From assembly GCA_000773965.1 (NCBI GenBank), contig JRUP01000035.1, forward strand, positions 1 through 64,000: 64,000 nucleotides of DNA. Direction: 5' to 3'. Position numbers and translations under genes: made by a program. Below are positions 54,796 through 63,019 of this stretch, piece after piece. The notes under the pieces were generated by a model, which was given only the letters and a program-made list of their open reading frames with translations, was not told the DNA's origin and made no database searches. This stretch comes from Enterobacter cancerogenus (GTDB lineage Bacteria; Pseudomonadota; Gammaproteobacteria; Enterobacterales; Enterobacteriaceae). How positions within the stretch are numbered: the first letter of the stretch is position 1; every line of letters begins with the position of its first letter.

Positions 54796-55207
54796 TAGCT
54801 ATTCTCAGTTTTATAGTCATAATTATTTAATGTTTTCAGTCAGGTATATTAAGGAAAAGCGTGACGGCTGTCATAACTGTTTTCACGTTATTTACACTCA
54901 TTCAAGCTGCATTATGATTTGACCTATGTTAGAGGAAATGAGCATTTATCCGGGTAAAACTGGCCGATTGAGGTGACTTAAGCCGATTATTTCCGCCTGC
55001 ATGCGGCGCGTTAGAAGAGGTTGAAAACTCGCAGCGCATTTTATGATTACCGCGATTGCGCCTACCCTATGGCAAGTGCACACGTTAGAATGAAACCTCA
55101 GTGCCTTAAGGTAGTTGCAGTGCCAGAGGCAAAAACAACAAGCGCTGGACACGTATTCAGCCTGGCCTGGCCCGATTGTGAAACCCACTTTAAAACGACT
55201 GGTTGCA
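54796..55207. other. Gap before the HAM1-SIR2 pair
   Basis: 412 nt between the divergent EAL and HAM1 genes. It must hold both promoters. No deaminase or other third component of a defence operon is present, and I see no clear operator, repeat or RNA gene. Confidence 0.5.
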
Positions 55208-55768
55208 ATGAAAATACGCTTTCTATCTGCCAATGAGCTAAAGCTTGCCGAAGTGCGCACCATCCTGGAGCCGGTCGGCGTCGAAGTCATTCCCATCGCC
55301 CGCCGCATCGAAGAGATCCAAACAGAAAATGAAGTTGAACTGGTACGTGACAAACTCACCAAAGCCTTTTCCATCATTGGGCGTCCACTGTTTGTTGAGC
55401 ACACCGGCCTGTATCTGGATGGGTTGAATGGTTTGCCTGCCGGATTGACGCGCATTTTCTGGAGCCGACTGAACGCTGAACGCTTCACCAAACTGGTTAG
55501 CGGGCTGGATAGCCCCAGCGTGACCGCCAAAACCGTGCTGGGCTATTGCGATGGCCGTAAAATGTACCAGTTTGAGGGTGAACTGCGCGGCACCATCGCA
55601 CCGGCACCGGCAGGACCGCGCGAGTTTCAGTGGGACTGCGTATTCATTCCAGAAGGCTATTCGCAGACCTTCGCTGAAATGGGTGAATTCAAAAACGAAA
55701 TATCCATGCGCCGCCTGGCACTGGATCGCTTCGCCACCTTTTTAAAAACATCACGGGGACTGGCATGA
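55208..55768 (+). CDS. HAM1/ITPase-family protein, probably catalytically dead sensor
   Basis: 186 residues from MKIRFLSANELKLAEV. Fold hallmarks of the non-canonical purine NTP pyrophosphatase family are present: SANELK (residues 7-12), GLNGLPAG (72-79), FQWDCVF (140-146) and FAEM (155-158). Two key places differ from RdgB/ITPA: the catalytic Asp of the DDSG/EDT motif is His (E64-H65-T66-G67), and the SHR specificity motif reads SMR (166-168). Binding without hydrolysis is therefore likely (inference). The stop overlaps the SIR2 start by 4 nt. In the Kongming system a HAM1 protein (KomB) senses dITP for a SIR2 partner; this looks alike but lacks KomA. Confidence 0.8.
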   Translation: MKIRFLSANELKLAEVRTILEPVGVEVIPIARRIEEIQTENEVELVRDKLTKAFSIIGRPLFVEHTGLYLDGLNGLPAGLTRIFWSRLNAERFTKLVSGLDSPSVTAKTVLGYCDGRKMYQFEGELRGTIAPAPAGPREFQWDCVFIPEGYSQTFAEMGEFKNEISMRRLALDRFATFLKTSRGLA

Positions 55769-56559
55769 AACCGGAACTCAAACGCGCCTACGATGCAGGC
55801 AAACTGATCCTGTTTGCGGGCGCGGGTATTTCACGCAATCTGGGTTTGCCGGAGTGGCATGAGCTGATTGCGCATCTGGCCAAAGAACTGGGTTACGACC
55901 CGAAGATCTTTAATACTTATGGCACTCATCTTTCGCTGGCGGAGTATTACAAGCAACGCAAAGGTTCGCTCGGACCATTACGCAGCTGGATGGATCGTGA
56001 ATGGCATCGCCCGGATATTGACGTGCGCAGCTCTGAAATTCACACCATGATCACGCAGGGCAATTTCTCCCGTATCTATACCACCAATTACGATCGCTGG
56101 CTGGAGATGGCGCACGAAGCTCACAATGTGCCGTACAGCAAAGTGGCGAATGCGGCAGATTTGGTGTCATTGACCGAAGACAAGCGTCATATCATTAAAC
56201 TTCATGGTGATTTTGACGATGATACGTCCATCGTGCTGGATGAAAGCAGCTACTTCGAGCGCCTCTATTTCGATTCGCCGCTGGATATCAAACTGACGCA
56301 TGACGTGATGGGCAACTCAGTGTTGTTTGTCGGTTACAGCATCAGTGACTTTAACATTCGTCTGTTATTCTACCGCCTGACGAAAATGTGGGGCCGCACC
56401 GGATTGGCTACCGCGCGGCCCAAATCCTACTTGTTCACCAACCGTAATAATCCGGTGGCAAAAGAAGTGCTGGGGCAGTGGGGCATCGAAATGATCGTTT
56501 CAGAAGAGGACGATCCGCGCAAAGCGCTGGCGACGTTCCTGGAAGAATTACTGGCTTAA
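55765..56559 (+). CDS. SIR2-family protein, likely NADase effector
   Basis: 264 residues. NAD-binding GAGIS at 19-23, TTNYD at 106-110 (Asn of the site), catalytic His in LHGD (H147), and VGYSISD at 189-195, the layout of defence-type SIR2 domains (SIR2_2). There is no zinc-binding CxxC ribbon, so it is not a CobB-type deacylase. Such domains in ThsA, DSR and Kongming systems degrade NAD+ and stop infected cells. It is coupled to the HAM1 gene by ATGA overlap, suggesting a complex. Function in immunity is inference from pairing and family. Confidence 0.82.
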   Translation: MKPELKRAYDAGKLILFAGAGISRNLGLPEWHELIAHLAKELGYDPKIFNTYGTHLSLAEYYKQRKGSLGPLRSWMDREWHRPDIDVRSSEIHTMITQGNFSRIYTTNYDRWLEMAHEAHNVPYSKVANAADLVSLTEDKRHIIKLHGDFDDDTSIVLDESSYFERLYFDSPLDIKLTHDVMGNSVLFVGYSISDFNIRLLFYRLTKMWGRTGLATARPKSYLFTNRNNPVAKEVLGQWGIEMIVSEEDDPRKALATFLEELLA

Positions 56560-56601
56560 TGAGCAGAAAATGTTTGCTCAAAAAAGTTTGCTTAGAATAT
56601 A

Positions 56602-56617
56602 CTGTATATAAATACAG
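56602..56617. promoter_or_regulatory. LexA box of yebG
   Basis: CTGTATATAAATACAG fits CTG-N10-CAG with the AT-rich core of strong SOS boxes. It lies 17 nt before the yebG start and after the SIR2 stop. Confidence 0.88.
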
Positions 56618-56633
56618 TTAACCGAGGTGCATC

Positions 56634-57008
56634 ATGGCAGTCGAAACCAAATATGTTGTTGTCAGAAAGGGTGAAGAAAAAATGACGTTTGCCAATAAAA
56701 AAGACGCGGATGCCTGGGACAAAATGCTCGATATGGCGGACGCCTTCACCGACTGGCTGCAGCAGCATCAGCCTGAACTGGATGAGGCACAGGCTGAAGC
56801 GTTAGGCATGTTACTGGCTGAACAGAAGGATGCGGTGCAGCATATCCTGCGTACCAGCAAATTACCGGATGCGGTAAAGGAAGAAGCGTCAGCTGAAGTC
56901 GAGACTGCGGCCTCTGCGGAATCTGAAACCTCTGCGGAATCTGAAGCCTCCGCTGAAGCAGACACCGGTAAATCCGAAAAGAAAGTGCGCGCGGTTAAAG
57001 CTGCCTGA
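56634..57008 (+). CDS. yebG: SOS-inducible YebG-family protein with Glu/Ala/Ser-rich tail
   Basis: 124 residues. The first 80 match YebG (MAVETKYVVVRKGEEKMTF, KKDADAWDKMLDMADAF, LAEQKDAVQHIL). E. coli YebG has 96 residues; this has an added acidic tail built of near-repeats of SAE.E(T/A)-type units (A.AESETSAESEASAEAD), ending in basic residues. A LexA box controls it. Molecular role in DNA damage is not established. Confidence 0.9.
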   Translation: MAVETKYVVVRKGEEKMTFANKKDADAWDKMLDMADAFTDWLQQHQPELDEAQAEALGMLLAEQKDAVQHILRTSKLPDAVKEEASAEVETAASAESETSAESEASAEADTGKSEKKVRAVKAA

Positions 57009-57014
57009 TACTTT

Positions 57015-57056
57015 GCTGAGAGCTGAGAGCTGAGAGCTGAGAGCTGAGAGCTGGGA
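57015..57056. repeat. Heptamer tandem repeat after yebG
   Basis: Five exact copies of GCTGAGA and a sixth reading GCTGGGA follow each other, starting 6 nt after the yebG stop. It is outside any gene. The copy number is likely to vary by slippage. Confidence 0.9.
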
Positions 57057-57092
57057 GCGGCGAGAATGTCGCTCCTGTTGCCTCACTAAACT

Positions 57093-58199
57093 CTACAGCT
57101 TGATCTGATAACGCGTACTACGCCCACCGCCCGGTAATTTCTCCAGACAACCTTTCTCCAGTAATTCCGTCAAATGGCGCGTCGCCGTGGCTTTACTGAC
57201 CTTTGCCACTTTTTGATATTGGCTGGCGCTGATGCCGTCCTCAAACCCTTGTTCTCCGCCATCGAGCAAGCGATTCAATACGCGATTTTGCTCAGCGTTC
57301 AATTGGGCATTGTGATGAATCAGCCAGAATTTCGCTTTGTTCTGTATCCGCGTGACCGATGCCAGCGCCTCTTCCAGACTGTCATTAAGCACATCGAGGA
57401 ACCACAGCATCCAGGCAGTGATGTCCAAATCGCCACGCTGTGTCTCTTGCAAAATCCGATAATAATCCGTGCGCCGGGTCAGAATTGATGACGACATGGC
57501 ATATAACCGGATGCTTTGGCTGTCTGCTTGCGCCAGCGCTAAATCCGTCAGCGCACGTGTTATACGACCGTTGCCATCATCGAATGGATGCAGCGTAACA
57601 AACCACAGATGACAGATTGCAGCGCGCAGCAGTGGATCGAGTTGAACCTCGTTATGGCTGTGATTAAACCAGCGAATAAACTCATCAAGCTGCAGTTCTA
57701 GCCCGTCGCGCGGTGGTGCTTCAAAATGCACGGTTGGGCGATCGATACGCCCGGATACCACTTGCATCGGCTCCTCACCGCGCAAACCACCCACGTTCAG
57801 ACGCTTAATCGTCCATTCACTCGCCGGGAAAAGCCACTGATGCCACTGGCATAACCGCTCAAAGGTGAGTTGCGTATCGCGCTGGGTGATGGCATCCATC
57901 ATCATGGTGGCCAGTCCTTCGGATCGTTCGGAGACGGGATAGGGCTGTTCCAGCGAGACACCTAATCGCCGCGCAAGGGAAGATCTGACCGATTCGGCGT
58001 TAACACGCTCATCTTCAATGGCGGAGGAAGACAGGATATTGGCGAGTAGCGTATTCAGCGTTTGCGTATCGGTGTTATCGGAGATGCTTGCGCGGCCCAG
58101 CAAAATGCCGCGCTGCTGCTGGAGATAGCGCAATCGTGGCAGGAGTTTTTCCTCTTGCCAGCGAAAATTTGGCCACTCAGGTTGCTGCCAGATCCACAT
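57093..58199 (-). CDS. Fic-family protein with N-terminal DUF4172 and C-terminal winged helix
   Basis: 368 residues from MWIWQQPEWPNFRW (GAGG 6 nt upstream). The opening is the DUF4172 type. An inhibitory-helix-like motif SSSAIEDE sits near residues 57-64, ahead of the Fic core, as in class II Fic proteins. The Fic motif HPFDDGNGRITR (about 204-215) is complete, so AMP transfer is feasible. The C-terminal 60 residues form a winged helix (SASQYQKVAKVSKATATRHLTELLEKG). It may both modify proteins and regulate its own promoter, which has several GGCTC repeats. Confidence 0.88.
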   Translation of the reverse strand: MWIWQQPEWPNFRWQEEKLLPRLRYLQQQRGILLGRASISDNTDTQTLNTLLANILSSSAIEDERVNAESVRSSLARRLGVSLEQPYPVSERSEGLATMMMDAITQRDTQLTFERLCQWHQWLFPASEWTIKRLNVGGLRGEEPMQVVSGRIDRPTVHFEAPPRDGLELQLDEFIRWFNHSHNEVQLDPLLRAAICHLWFVTLHPFDDGNGRITRALTDLALAQADSQSIRLYAMSSSILTRRTDYYRILQETQRGDLDITAWMLWFLDVLNDSLEEALASVTRIQNKAKFWLIHHNAQLNAEQNRVLNRLLDGGEQGFEDGISASQYQKVAKVSKATATRHLTELLEKGCLEKLPGGGRSTRYQIKL

Positions 58200-58224
58200 A
58201 ATTCGCCTCATCTCATTTGCCAGT

Positions 58225-58319
58225 GAGCCAAAAGGGGATGCTATTAGGCTCATGTTATGAGCCATAAAAAGAATTATTCGGCTCGTATATTGAGCTGAAT
58301 GATACGATTTAATCGGCTC
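58225..58319. promoter_or_regulatory. GGCTC repeat cluster before the Fic gene
   Basis: GGCTCAT-GTT-ATGAGCC (58247-58263) is a perfect palindrome; TTCGGCTC...GAGCTGAA (58278-58298) is a second, imperfect one. Further GAGCC/GGCTC copies are at 58225 and 58315. These are good candidates for operators of the winged-helix domain of the Fic protein. Confidence 0.5.
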
Positions 58320-58489
58320 AAACGCCAGTGAATATGCGAATTTGAGTCCTATGAGAAGGCTAAATGTGTGGCGATTTCAGGCTGAAATTTTCGCGGCAGT
58401 GAAAAAGGAGTTAAGTGCCTGATGGCGGCCTGAGTGCCGCCATCAGTAAGAATGAAGTGACTTTGGTTGCAGCAGTGATGGAGAGCAGA

Positions 58490-58594
58490 TCAATGGGTGA
58501 AAAGTGAAAATGTTCCAGAGTAATAGCTCACCATCCACGCCACATACACCAGCCAAACCAGTAACAATCCCGCTAAGCCTAATTTACCTGTCAT
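58490..58594 (-). CDS. Small membrane protein, 34 residues
   Basis: Starts MTGKLGLAG, continues as one hydrophobic helix (LLLVWLVYVAWMVSYY) and ends in a short polar tail (SGTFSLFTH). GAGGA lies 7 nt upstream. It is alone in the 726-nt stretch between the Fic gene and the dehydrogenase gene and has no recognised family. Confidence 0.6.
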   Translation of the reverse strand: MTGKLGLAGLLLVWLVYVAWMVSYYSGTFSLFTH

Positions 58595-58925
58595 GTTGCA
58601 TTCCTCTTGTTATTTGACGTCATGCGCCCTGTAAGGAATAAGCTGACAGGATGGTGAGATAGCGATCTTGCGCCAGATCAAAAACAGCAGGATTTTGTCG
58701 CGGAAGTGCACAGGTAAAAAATGATTCGGGCAGAGAAAAGGTGTTGGGTCTCGCTTCGCTAAACCATTTATCACAGAAATTATAAGGAATTTAAGCGGAT
58801 AAAAAGTGCCGCTTATTGAACATATTTGCCAAATATCCCGGCATAACCCTCCAGATATTCTAGAGTTAATCGCGAAGTTTAAAAAATACACAATCCTGCA
58901 ATCGTTTATGGCAAAGGACATTATT

Positions 58926-61388
58926 TTGAACATCGCAAACCCAATACCCAGACTTTCGTTCTGGAATAAACTATTTGCTCTTATTCTGCTGTTGTTGGGG
59001 ATTATTCTGGCCGCAGGCGGGGGCTGGCTGGTGGCCTTAGGCGGAAACTGGTACTACGTGCTGGCCGGCATAGGGCTGATAATCTCTGCTGTACTGATAT
59101 TCATGAAGCGCACCAGCGGTGCAGGCTGGTTCGCGCTGGTGTTTGTCGGTACGCTGATCTGGACCATCCAGGAATCGGGGCTGGATTACTGGCGCTGGGT
59201 GCCGCGCTTTGCCTTGATGCTGATTCTCGGCATCGTGTTTGCCTTTCAGTTACCCAATCTGGCGCCGCGCGTCAGTCGGGGTGCTTCACGCGCGCTGGCG
59301 GCGGTGCTCATTGTCGCCTTTGTGGTCGCCGCTGCGCTGCCCTTTGCGCCACTTAATGAAACGCCGGCCACCGATGTACCCGCTGCGGGTTCGGCCAACT
59401 TCATGGCGGATACCGGTAATGGGAAAGCCTCCACGCCAGACAATGGTGACTGGTATACCTACGGCGGTTCTCTGGCGTCGCAGCGTTTCGCCAATGCCAG
59501 CCAGATTACCCCCGATAACGTGAAAGACCTCAAGCTTGCCTGGCAATTCCGTACCGGTGATTTACCCAAAGCGCGTTGGGGTGGTGAAAACACGCCGATC
59601 AAAGTGGGCGATACGCTCTACACCTGTACCGCTCGCAACATGGTGTTCGCGTTGGATGCCGCAACCGGCAAAGAGAAGTGGCACTTTGACCCGAAGGTCA
59701 GCGACAAATCTATTCCGTACACCGCCGCCTGTCGTGGGTTGACCTGGTATGACAGCCAGACCAACAGCCACGCAACCACTGGACAGGAAACAGCTGTTGC
59801 ACCGAACGGTGATAACAGTGACTGCCAGCAGCGCATCATTCTCGGTACGCTGGATGCCCGCATCATTGAGTTGAACGCTAAAACCGGTGAAGTGTGTCGC
59901 AGTTTCGGCAATCAGGGCACGGTCAATCTCGCTGAAGATATGGGGGAAACCTACGACGGCTATGTGGCCATCAACTCAGCGCCGGTGGTGATACGCGACA
60001 CGTTGGTAGTGGGACATCAGACGATCGATGGACAGCGCGCATTTGGCCCGCCGGGCGTCATCAAAGCCTATGATGTGCGCACGGGCGCGCTGAAATGGGC
60101 ATGGGATGCTGCCGACCCGGATACGGCGACACCGAAGAAAGGACCTAATGCCTATAAACGCGGTTCACCGGATGTCTGGACCTCGTTCACCGGTGATGAC
60201 AAGTTAGGATTAGTGTATCTGCCGGTCGGGAACTCCTCCGGTGACTATTGGAGCGGTACGCGCTCACCTGCCGAAAACAAGTATTCGGTCTCACTGACGG
60301 CATTAAATATCGATACAGGCTTACCGGCCTGGACTTTCCAGACAGCACACAAAGATGTGTGGGATTACGATCCCGGTTCTCAGCCCACGCTGGTGGATTA
60401 TCCGGATAAAAACGGCGGTAAGACACCGGCGATTATCATGCCGACCAAACAGGGTGAGATATATGTGTTAGATCGCCGCACCGGTAAATCGCTGTTTGGG
60501 GTGGAGGAACGTCCTGTACCCGGCGGCGGCGTCGAGCCGGATCAGCGTTCGCCAACCCAGCCTTATTCGTTGTTCCATCACCTGAGCAAACCGGATCTTA
60601 CGCCGCAGGATATGTGGGGCTTAACACCGGTGGATCAGTTGGTGTGTCGCATTCAGTTCCAGCAAGCCAGTTATAAAGGGCAGTACACACCACCGGAAGC
60701 CGATCGTCATTCGATTGAGTATCCGGGTTATAACGGCGGTTCTGACTGGGGCAGCGTGGCGGTAGATCCTACTCGCGGCATCATCATTGCTAACTACAAC
60801 GATATGCCGAACTACAACATTCTGGTGCCGCGTGCGAAAGCCGATGCGATGGGTTGGAAACCCCGCGATGAAATCCCGTATAACCCACACGATACCGGTC
60901 ATGCGGAAGGGGCAGGTGATCCACAAATCGGCGTGCCTTACGCGGTGAACGTGAATGCGGGCTGGCGCTTGCCGTACACCGGCATGCTGTGTAAAGAGCC
61001 GCCTTACGGTGGCATCCGCGCCATTGACCTGCGTGATGGCCGCACTATCTGGGATCGTCCACTGGGCACCGCACGTCGTAATGGCCCGTTTGGTCTGCCA
61101 ACCGGATTGCCGATTAACATTGGTACGCCGAATAATGGCGGTTCCGTGGTGACATCCAGCGGCCTGATCTTTGTCGCGGCAGCCACCGATGACCTAATCC
61201 GCGCCATCGACATGAAAACCGGCAAGGAAGTGTGGAGCACGGAACTGCCTGCAGGAGGCCAGGCCAACCCCATGATCTACACGCAAAATGGACGTGAGTA
61301 TCTGGTGATTGTCGCGGCAGGGCATCACTTTATGGAGACGCCGGTGGGCGATTATGTGCTGGCATACGCGCTGCCTGAACAGAAATAA
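58926..61388 (+). CDS. Membrane-bound PQQ-dependent dehydrogenase (glucose/quinate/shikimate family)
   Basis: About 820 residues. The TTG at 58926 has AAAGGA 7 nt upstream and gives the usual family start; ATG 58908 in the same frame lacks a site. Five N-terminal membrane helices anchor it and bind ubiquinone; the periplasmic PQQ propeller has W-motif repeats, NTPIKVGDTLYTCTARNMVFALDAATGKEKW, HKDVWDYDPGSQPTL and a late GPFGLPTGLPINIGTPNNGGS. It oxidises sugars or polyols to acids outside the cytoplasm. Segments differ from E. coli Gcd (for example an insert around PDNGDWYTYGGSLASQRF), so a substrate other than glucose is possible. Confidence 0.87.
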   Translation: MNIANPIPRLSFWNKLFALILLLLGIILAAGGGWLVALGGNWYYVLAGIGLIISAVLIFMKRTSGAGWFALVFVGTLIWTIQESGLDYWRWVPRFALMLILGIVFAFQLPNLAPRVSRGASRALAAVLIVAFVVAAALPFAPLNETPATDVPAAGSANFMADTGNGKASTPDNGDWYTYGGSLASQRFANASQITPDNVKDLKLAWQFRTGDLPKARWGGENTPIKVGDTLYTCTARNMVFALDAATGKEKWHFDPKVSDKSIPYTAACRGLTWYDSQTNSHATTGQETAVAPNGDNSDCQQRIILGTLDARIIELNAKTGEVCRSFGNQGTVNLAEDMGETYDGYVAINSAPVVIRDTLVVGHQTIDGQRAFGPPGVIKAYDVRTGALKWAWDAADPDTATPKKGPNAYKRGSPDVWTSFTGDDKLGLVYLPVGNSSGDYWSGTRSPAENKYSVSLTALNIDTGLPAWTFQTAHKDVWDYDPGSQPTLVDYPDKNGGKTPAIIMPTKQGEIYVLDRRTGKSLFGVEERPVPGGGVEPDQRSPTQPYSLFHHLSKPDLTPQDMWGLTPVDQLVCRIQFQQASYKGQYTPPEADRHSIEYPGYNGGSDWGSVAVDPTRGIIIANYNDMPNYNILVPRAKADAMGWKPRDEIPYNPHDTGHAEGAGDPQIGVPYAVNVNAGWRLPYTGMLCKEPPYGGIRAIDLRDGRTIWDRPLGTARRNGPFGLPTGLPINIGTPNNGGSVVTSSGLIFVAAATDDLIRAIDMKTGKEVWSTELPAGGQANPMIYTQNGREYLVIVAAGHHFMETPVGDYVLAYALPEQK

Positions 61389-61400
61389 CCACCATTGAAA

Positions 61401-61428
61401 ACGGGATTAGGCTGCGGCCTAATCCCGT
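61401..61428. terminator. Hairpin between convergent dehydrogenase and MFS genes
   Basis: Perfect 12-bp stem ACGGGATTAGGC and reverse complement with a 4-nt loop, 12 nt after the dehydrogenase stop. It could serve both directions; T-runs are short. Confidence 0.65.
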
Positions 61429-61469
61429 CATAAACACATTGTCATCACATCCCTTTGGTCATCACGCCA

Positions 61470-62930
61470 TCAGGGGTTCACCTCTTCCAGGCGGCGATTC
61501 AGCGTGCGTGGACCAAATACACCAATGGTAAACACCACAATCGCCATCGCGCCGGAAATCACGGCAAACACTGAACTGACCCCCATCTCACTCAGCACCC
61601 AGGCAATGGTAAAGCCGGACAACATGCCGCTGATACGACTCACCGAATAGACCAATCCAATCGCTTTAGCACGGAAGCGCGTCGGGAACAATTCCGCCTG
61701 ATAGGCGCGGTAAGAGAATGTCATACAGGTGCTGGCCAGCGACAGCAGCAGTCCCAACGTCACCAGCATCACCGGTTGCGACTGCCAGGAAAATACCGTG
61801 CCGACGAGGGCAATGGCCAGCGCGGAACCACTCACCAGCCACTTACGCTCAATGCGATCGGCAAAGGTCATTGCCACCAGCGGCCCCAACGGGCTGGCAA
61901 AAGCGATCAGGAAGGAATAGAGCAAGCTGTGGGTAAAGGTCACACCTTTAGCTGCCAGCAGTGTCGGGATCCAGCTGGCAAAACCGTAATAGCCGATCGA
62001 CTGAAAGAAGTTGAACACCAGCAGCATGATAGTGCGACGGCGATAAGGCGGACGCCACATTTCATTTTTCACGGCCGGTTTAGATTCAATGGGTTGCAAC
62101 AAATGGTTATCAATGGCAGGCAGCGCCGCGCCGGTGGATTTAGCCACACGCGCTTCCAGTCTGCGTACTACGTCTTCCGCTTCTTTGTAACGGCCTTGCT
62201 CAACCAGCCAGCGCGGGCTTTCGGGTAAGCCCATGCGCAGGATCCACACCAGCACCGCGCCGATACAGCCAAACAACACCACCCAACGCCAGCCGCTCAG
62301 GCCAAGAATTTCCTGGGGGACCAGCTGCCATGAGAGGAAAGCGATGGTCGGAATCGAGGTGTACTGGATGGCCTGCACGAAGGCATAAGATCTGCCGCGC
62401 AGACGCGCCGGAATGAATTCAGAGACATAGGCATCAATGGTGACCAGTTCAGCGCCAACGCCAATCCCCGACACAATACGCCAGAACACAATAGAAAACG
62501 GATGATGCTGAAACGCCATAATGCCACTGGCGATCGCGTAAACCAGTAACGCGATGATAAACACCTTTTTGCGCCCGATGCGGTCGGCCAGATTGGCAAT
62601 CAACAGGGTGCCGAGGAAAACCCCGAGGAACATCGCCGCGACAAACGCCCCCAGGCTATGGGGATCAAAAAAGTTATGGCTACCGTGGGAAAAAATCCCC
62701 TCACGCACCATACCGGGACCGATATAGGCGGTCAGGAACACGTCATACACTTCAAACCAACCGCCCAATGCCAGCGCAAAAATAATCAGCCACAGCGGGC
62801 GGGCGGCGGGTAAGCGTTCCAGACGCGCAGAGAGTTGCGCACCAAATGCTTTGCCTTCTTCTGGTGTGAAGTTGTCACGCCAGGTCATCGGCGGGGGGAT
62901 CGACTCGCTCAGCGAAATTTTTTTCAGCAC
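61470..62930 (-). CDS. MFS transporter, metabolite:H+ symporter type
   Basis: 486 residues with twelve predicted helices. Conserved: NLADRIGRKKVF between helices 2 and 3, RIVSGIGVGAELVTIDAYVSEFIPARLRGR, PESPRWLVEQGR before the central loop and ELFPTRFRAKAIG. These place it in the sugar/aromatic-acid symporter branch. Translation starts at GTG with GGAG upstream. It precedes the RraA-type aldolase by about 90 nt on the same side but ends toward the PQQ dehydrogenase; the three downstream-encoded enzymes suggest import of a hydroxy or sugar acid. Confidence 0.85.
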   Translation of the reverse strand: MLKKISLSESIPPPMTWRDNFTPEEGKAFGAQLSARLERLPAARPLWLIIFALALGGWFEVYDVFLTAYIGPGMVREGIFSHGSHNFFDPHSLGAFVAAMFLGVFLGTLLIANLADRIGRKKVFIIALLVYAIASGIMAFQHHPFSIVFWRIVSGIGVGAELVTIDAYVSEFIPARLRGRSYAFVQAIQYTSIPTIAFLSWQLVPQEILGLSGWRWVVLFGCIGAVLVWILRMGLPESPRWLVEQGRYKEAEDVVRRLEARVAKSTGAALPAIDNHLLQPIESKPAVKNEMWRPPYRRRTIMLLVFNFFQSIGYYGFASWIPTLLAAKGVTFTHSLLYSFLIAFASPLGPLVAMTFADRIERKWLVSGSALAIALVGTVFSWQSQPVMLVTLGLLLSLASTCMTFSYRAYQAELFPTRFRAKAIGLVYSVSRISGMLSGFTIAWVLSEMGVSSVFAVISGAMAIVVFTIGVFGPRTLNRRLEEVNP

Positions 62931-63019
62931 GGTAGGGTACTCCGTTGTTTTTATAATGGTTTGTTAAGGGCTGGCCGGATGGCCATGCCCGATAACACAG
63001 GTGATTCAGGGTGTTAACG

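Noticed and set aside
55085..55100. PmrA box before the HAM1 gene
   Set aside because: A single CTTAAGG with no second half-site at the right spacing.
55208..55768. Housekeeping RdgB/ITPA
   Set aside because: Catalytic Asp and SHR His are substituted and the gene is fused by overlap to a SIR2 gene; the family label holds but the housekeeping role does not.
55765..56559. CobB-type protein deacylase
   Set aside because: No zinc-binding Cys motifs; layout fits the defence-type SIR2 group.
57015..57056. CRISPR-like array
   Set aside because: Seven-base units without spacers; a simple tandem repeat.
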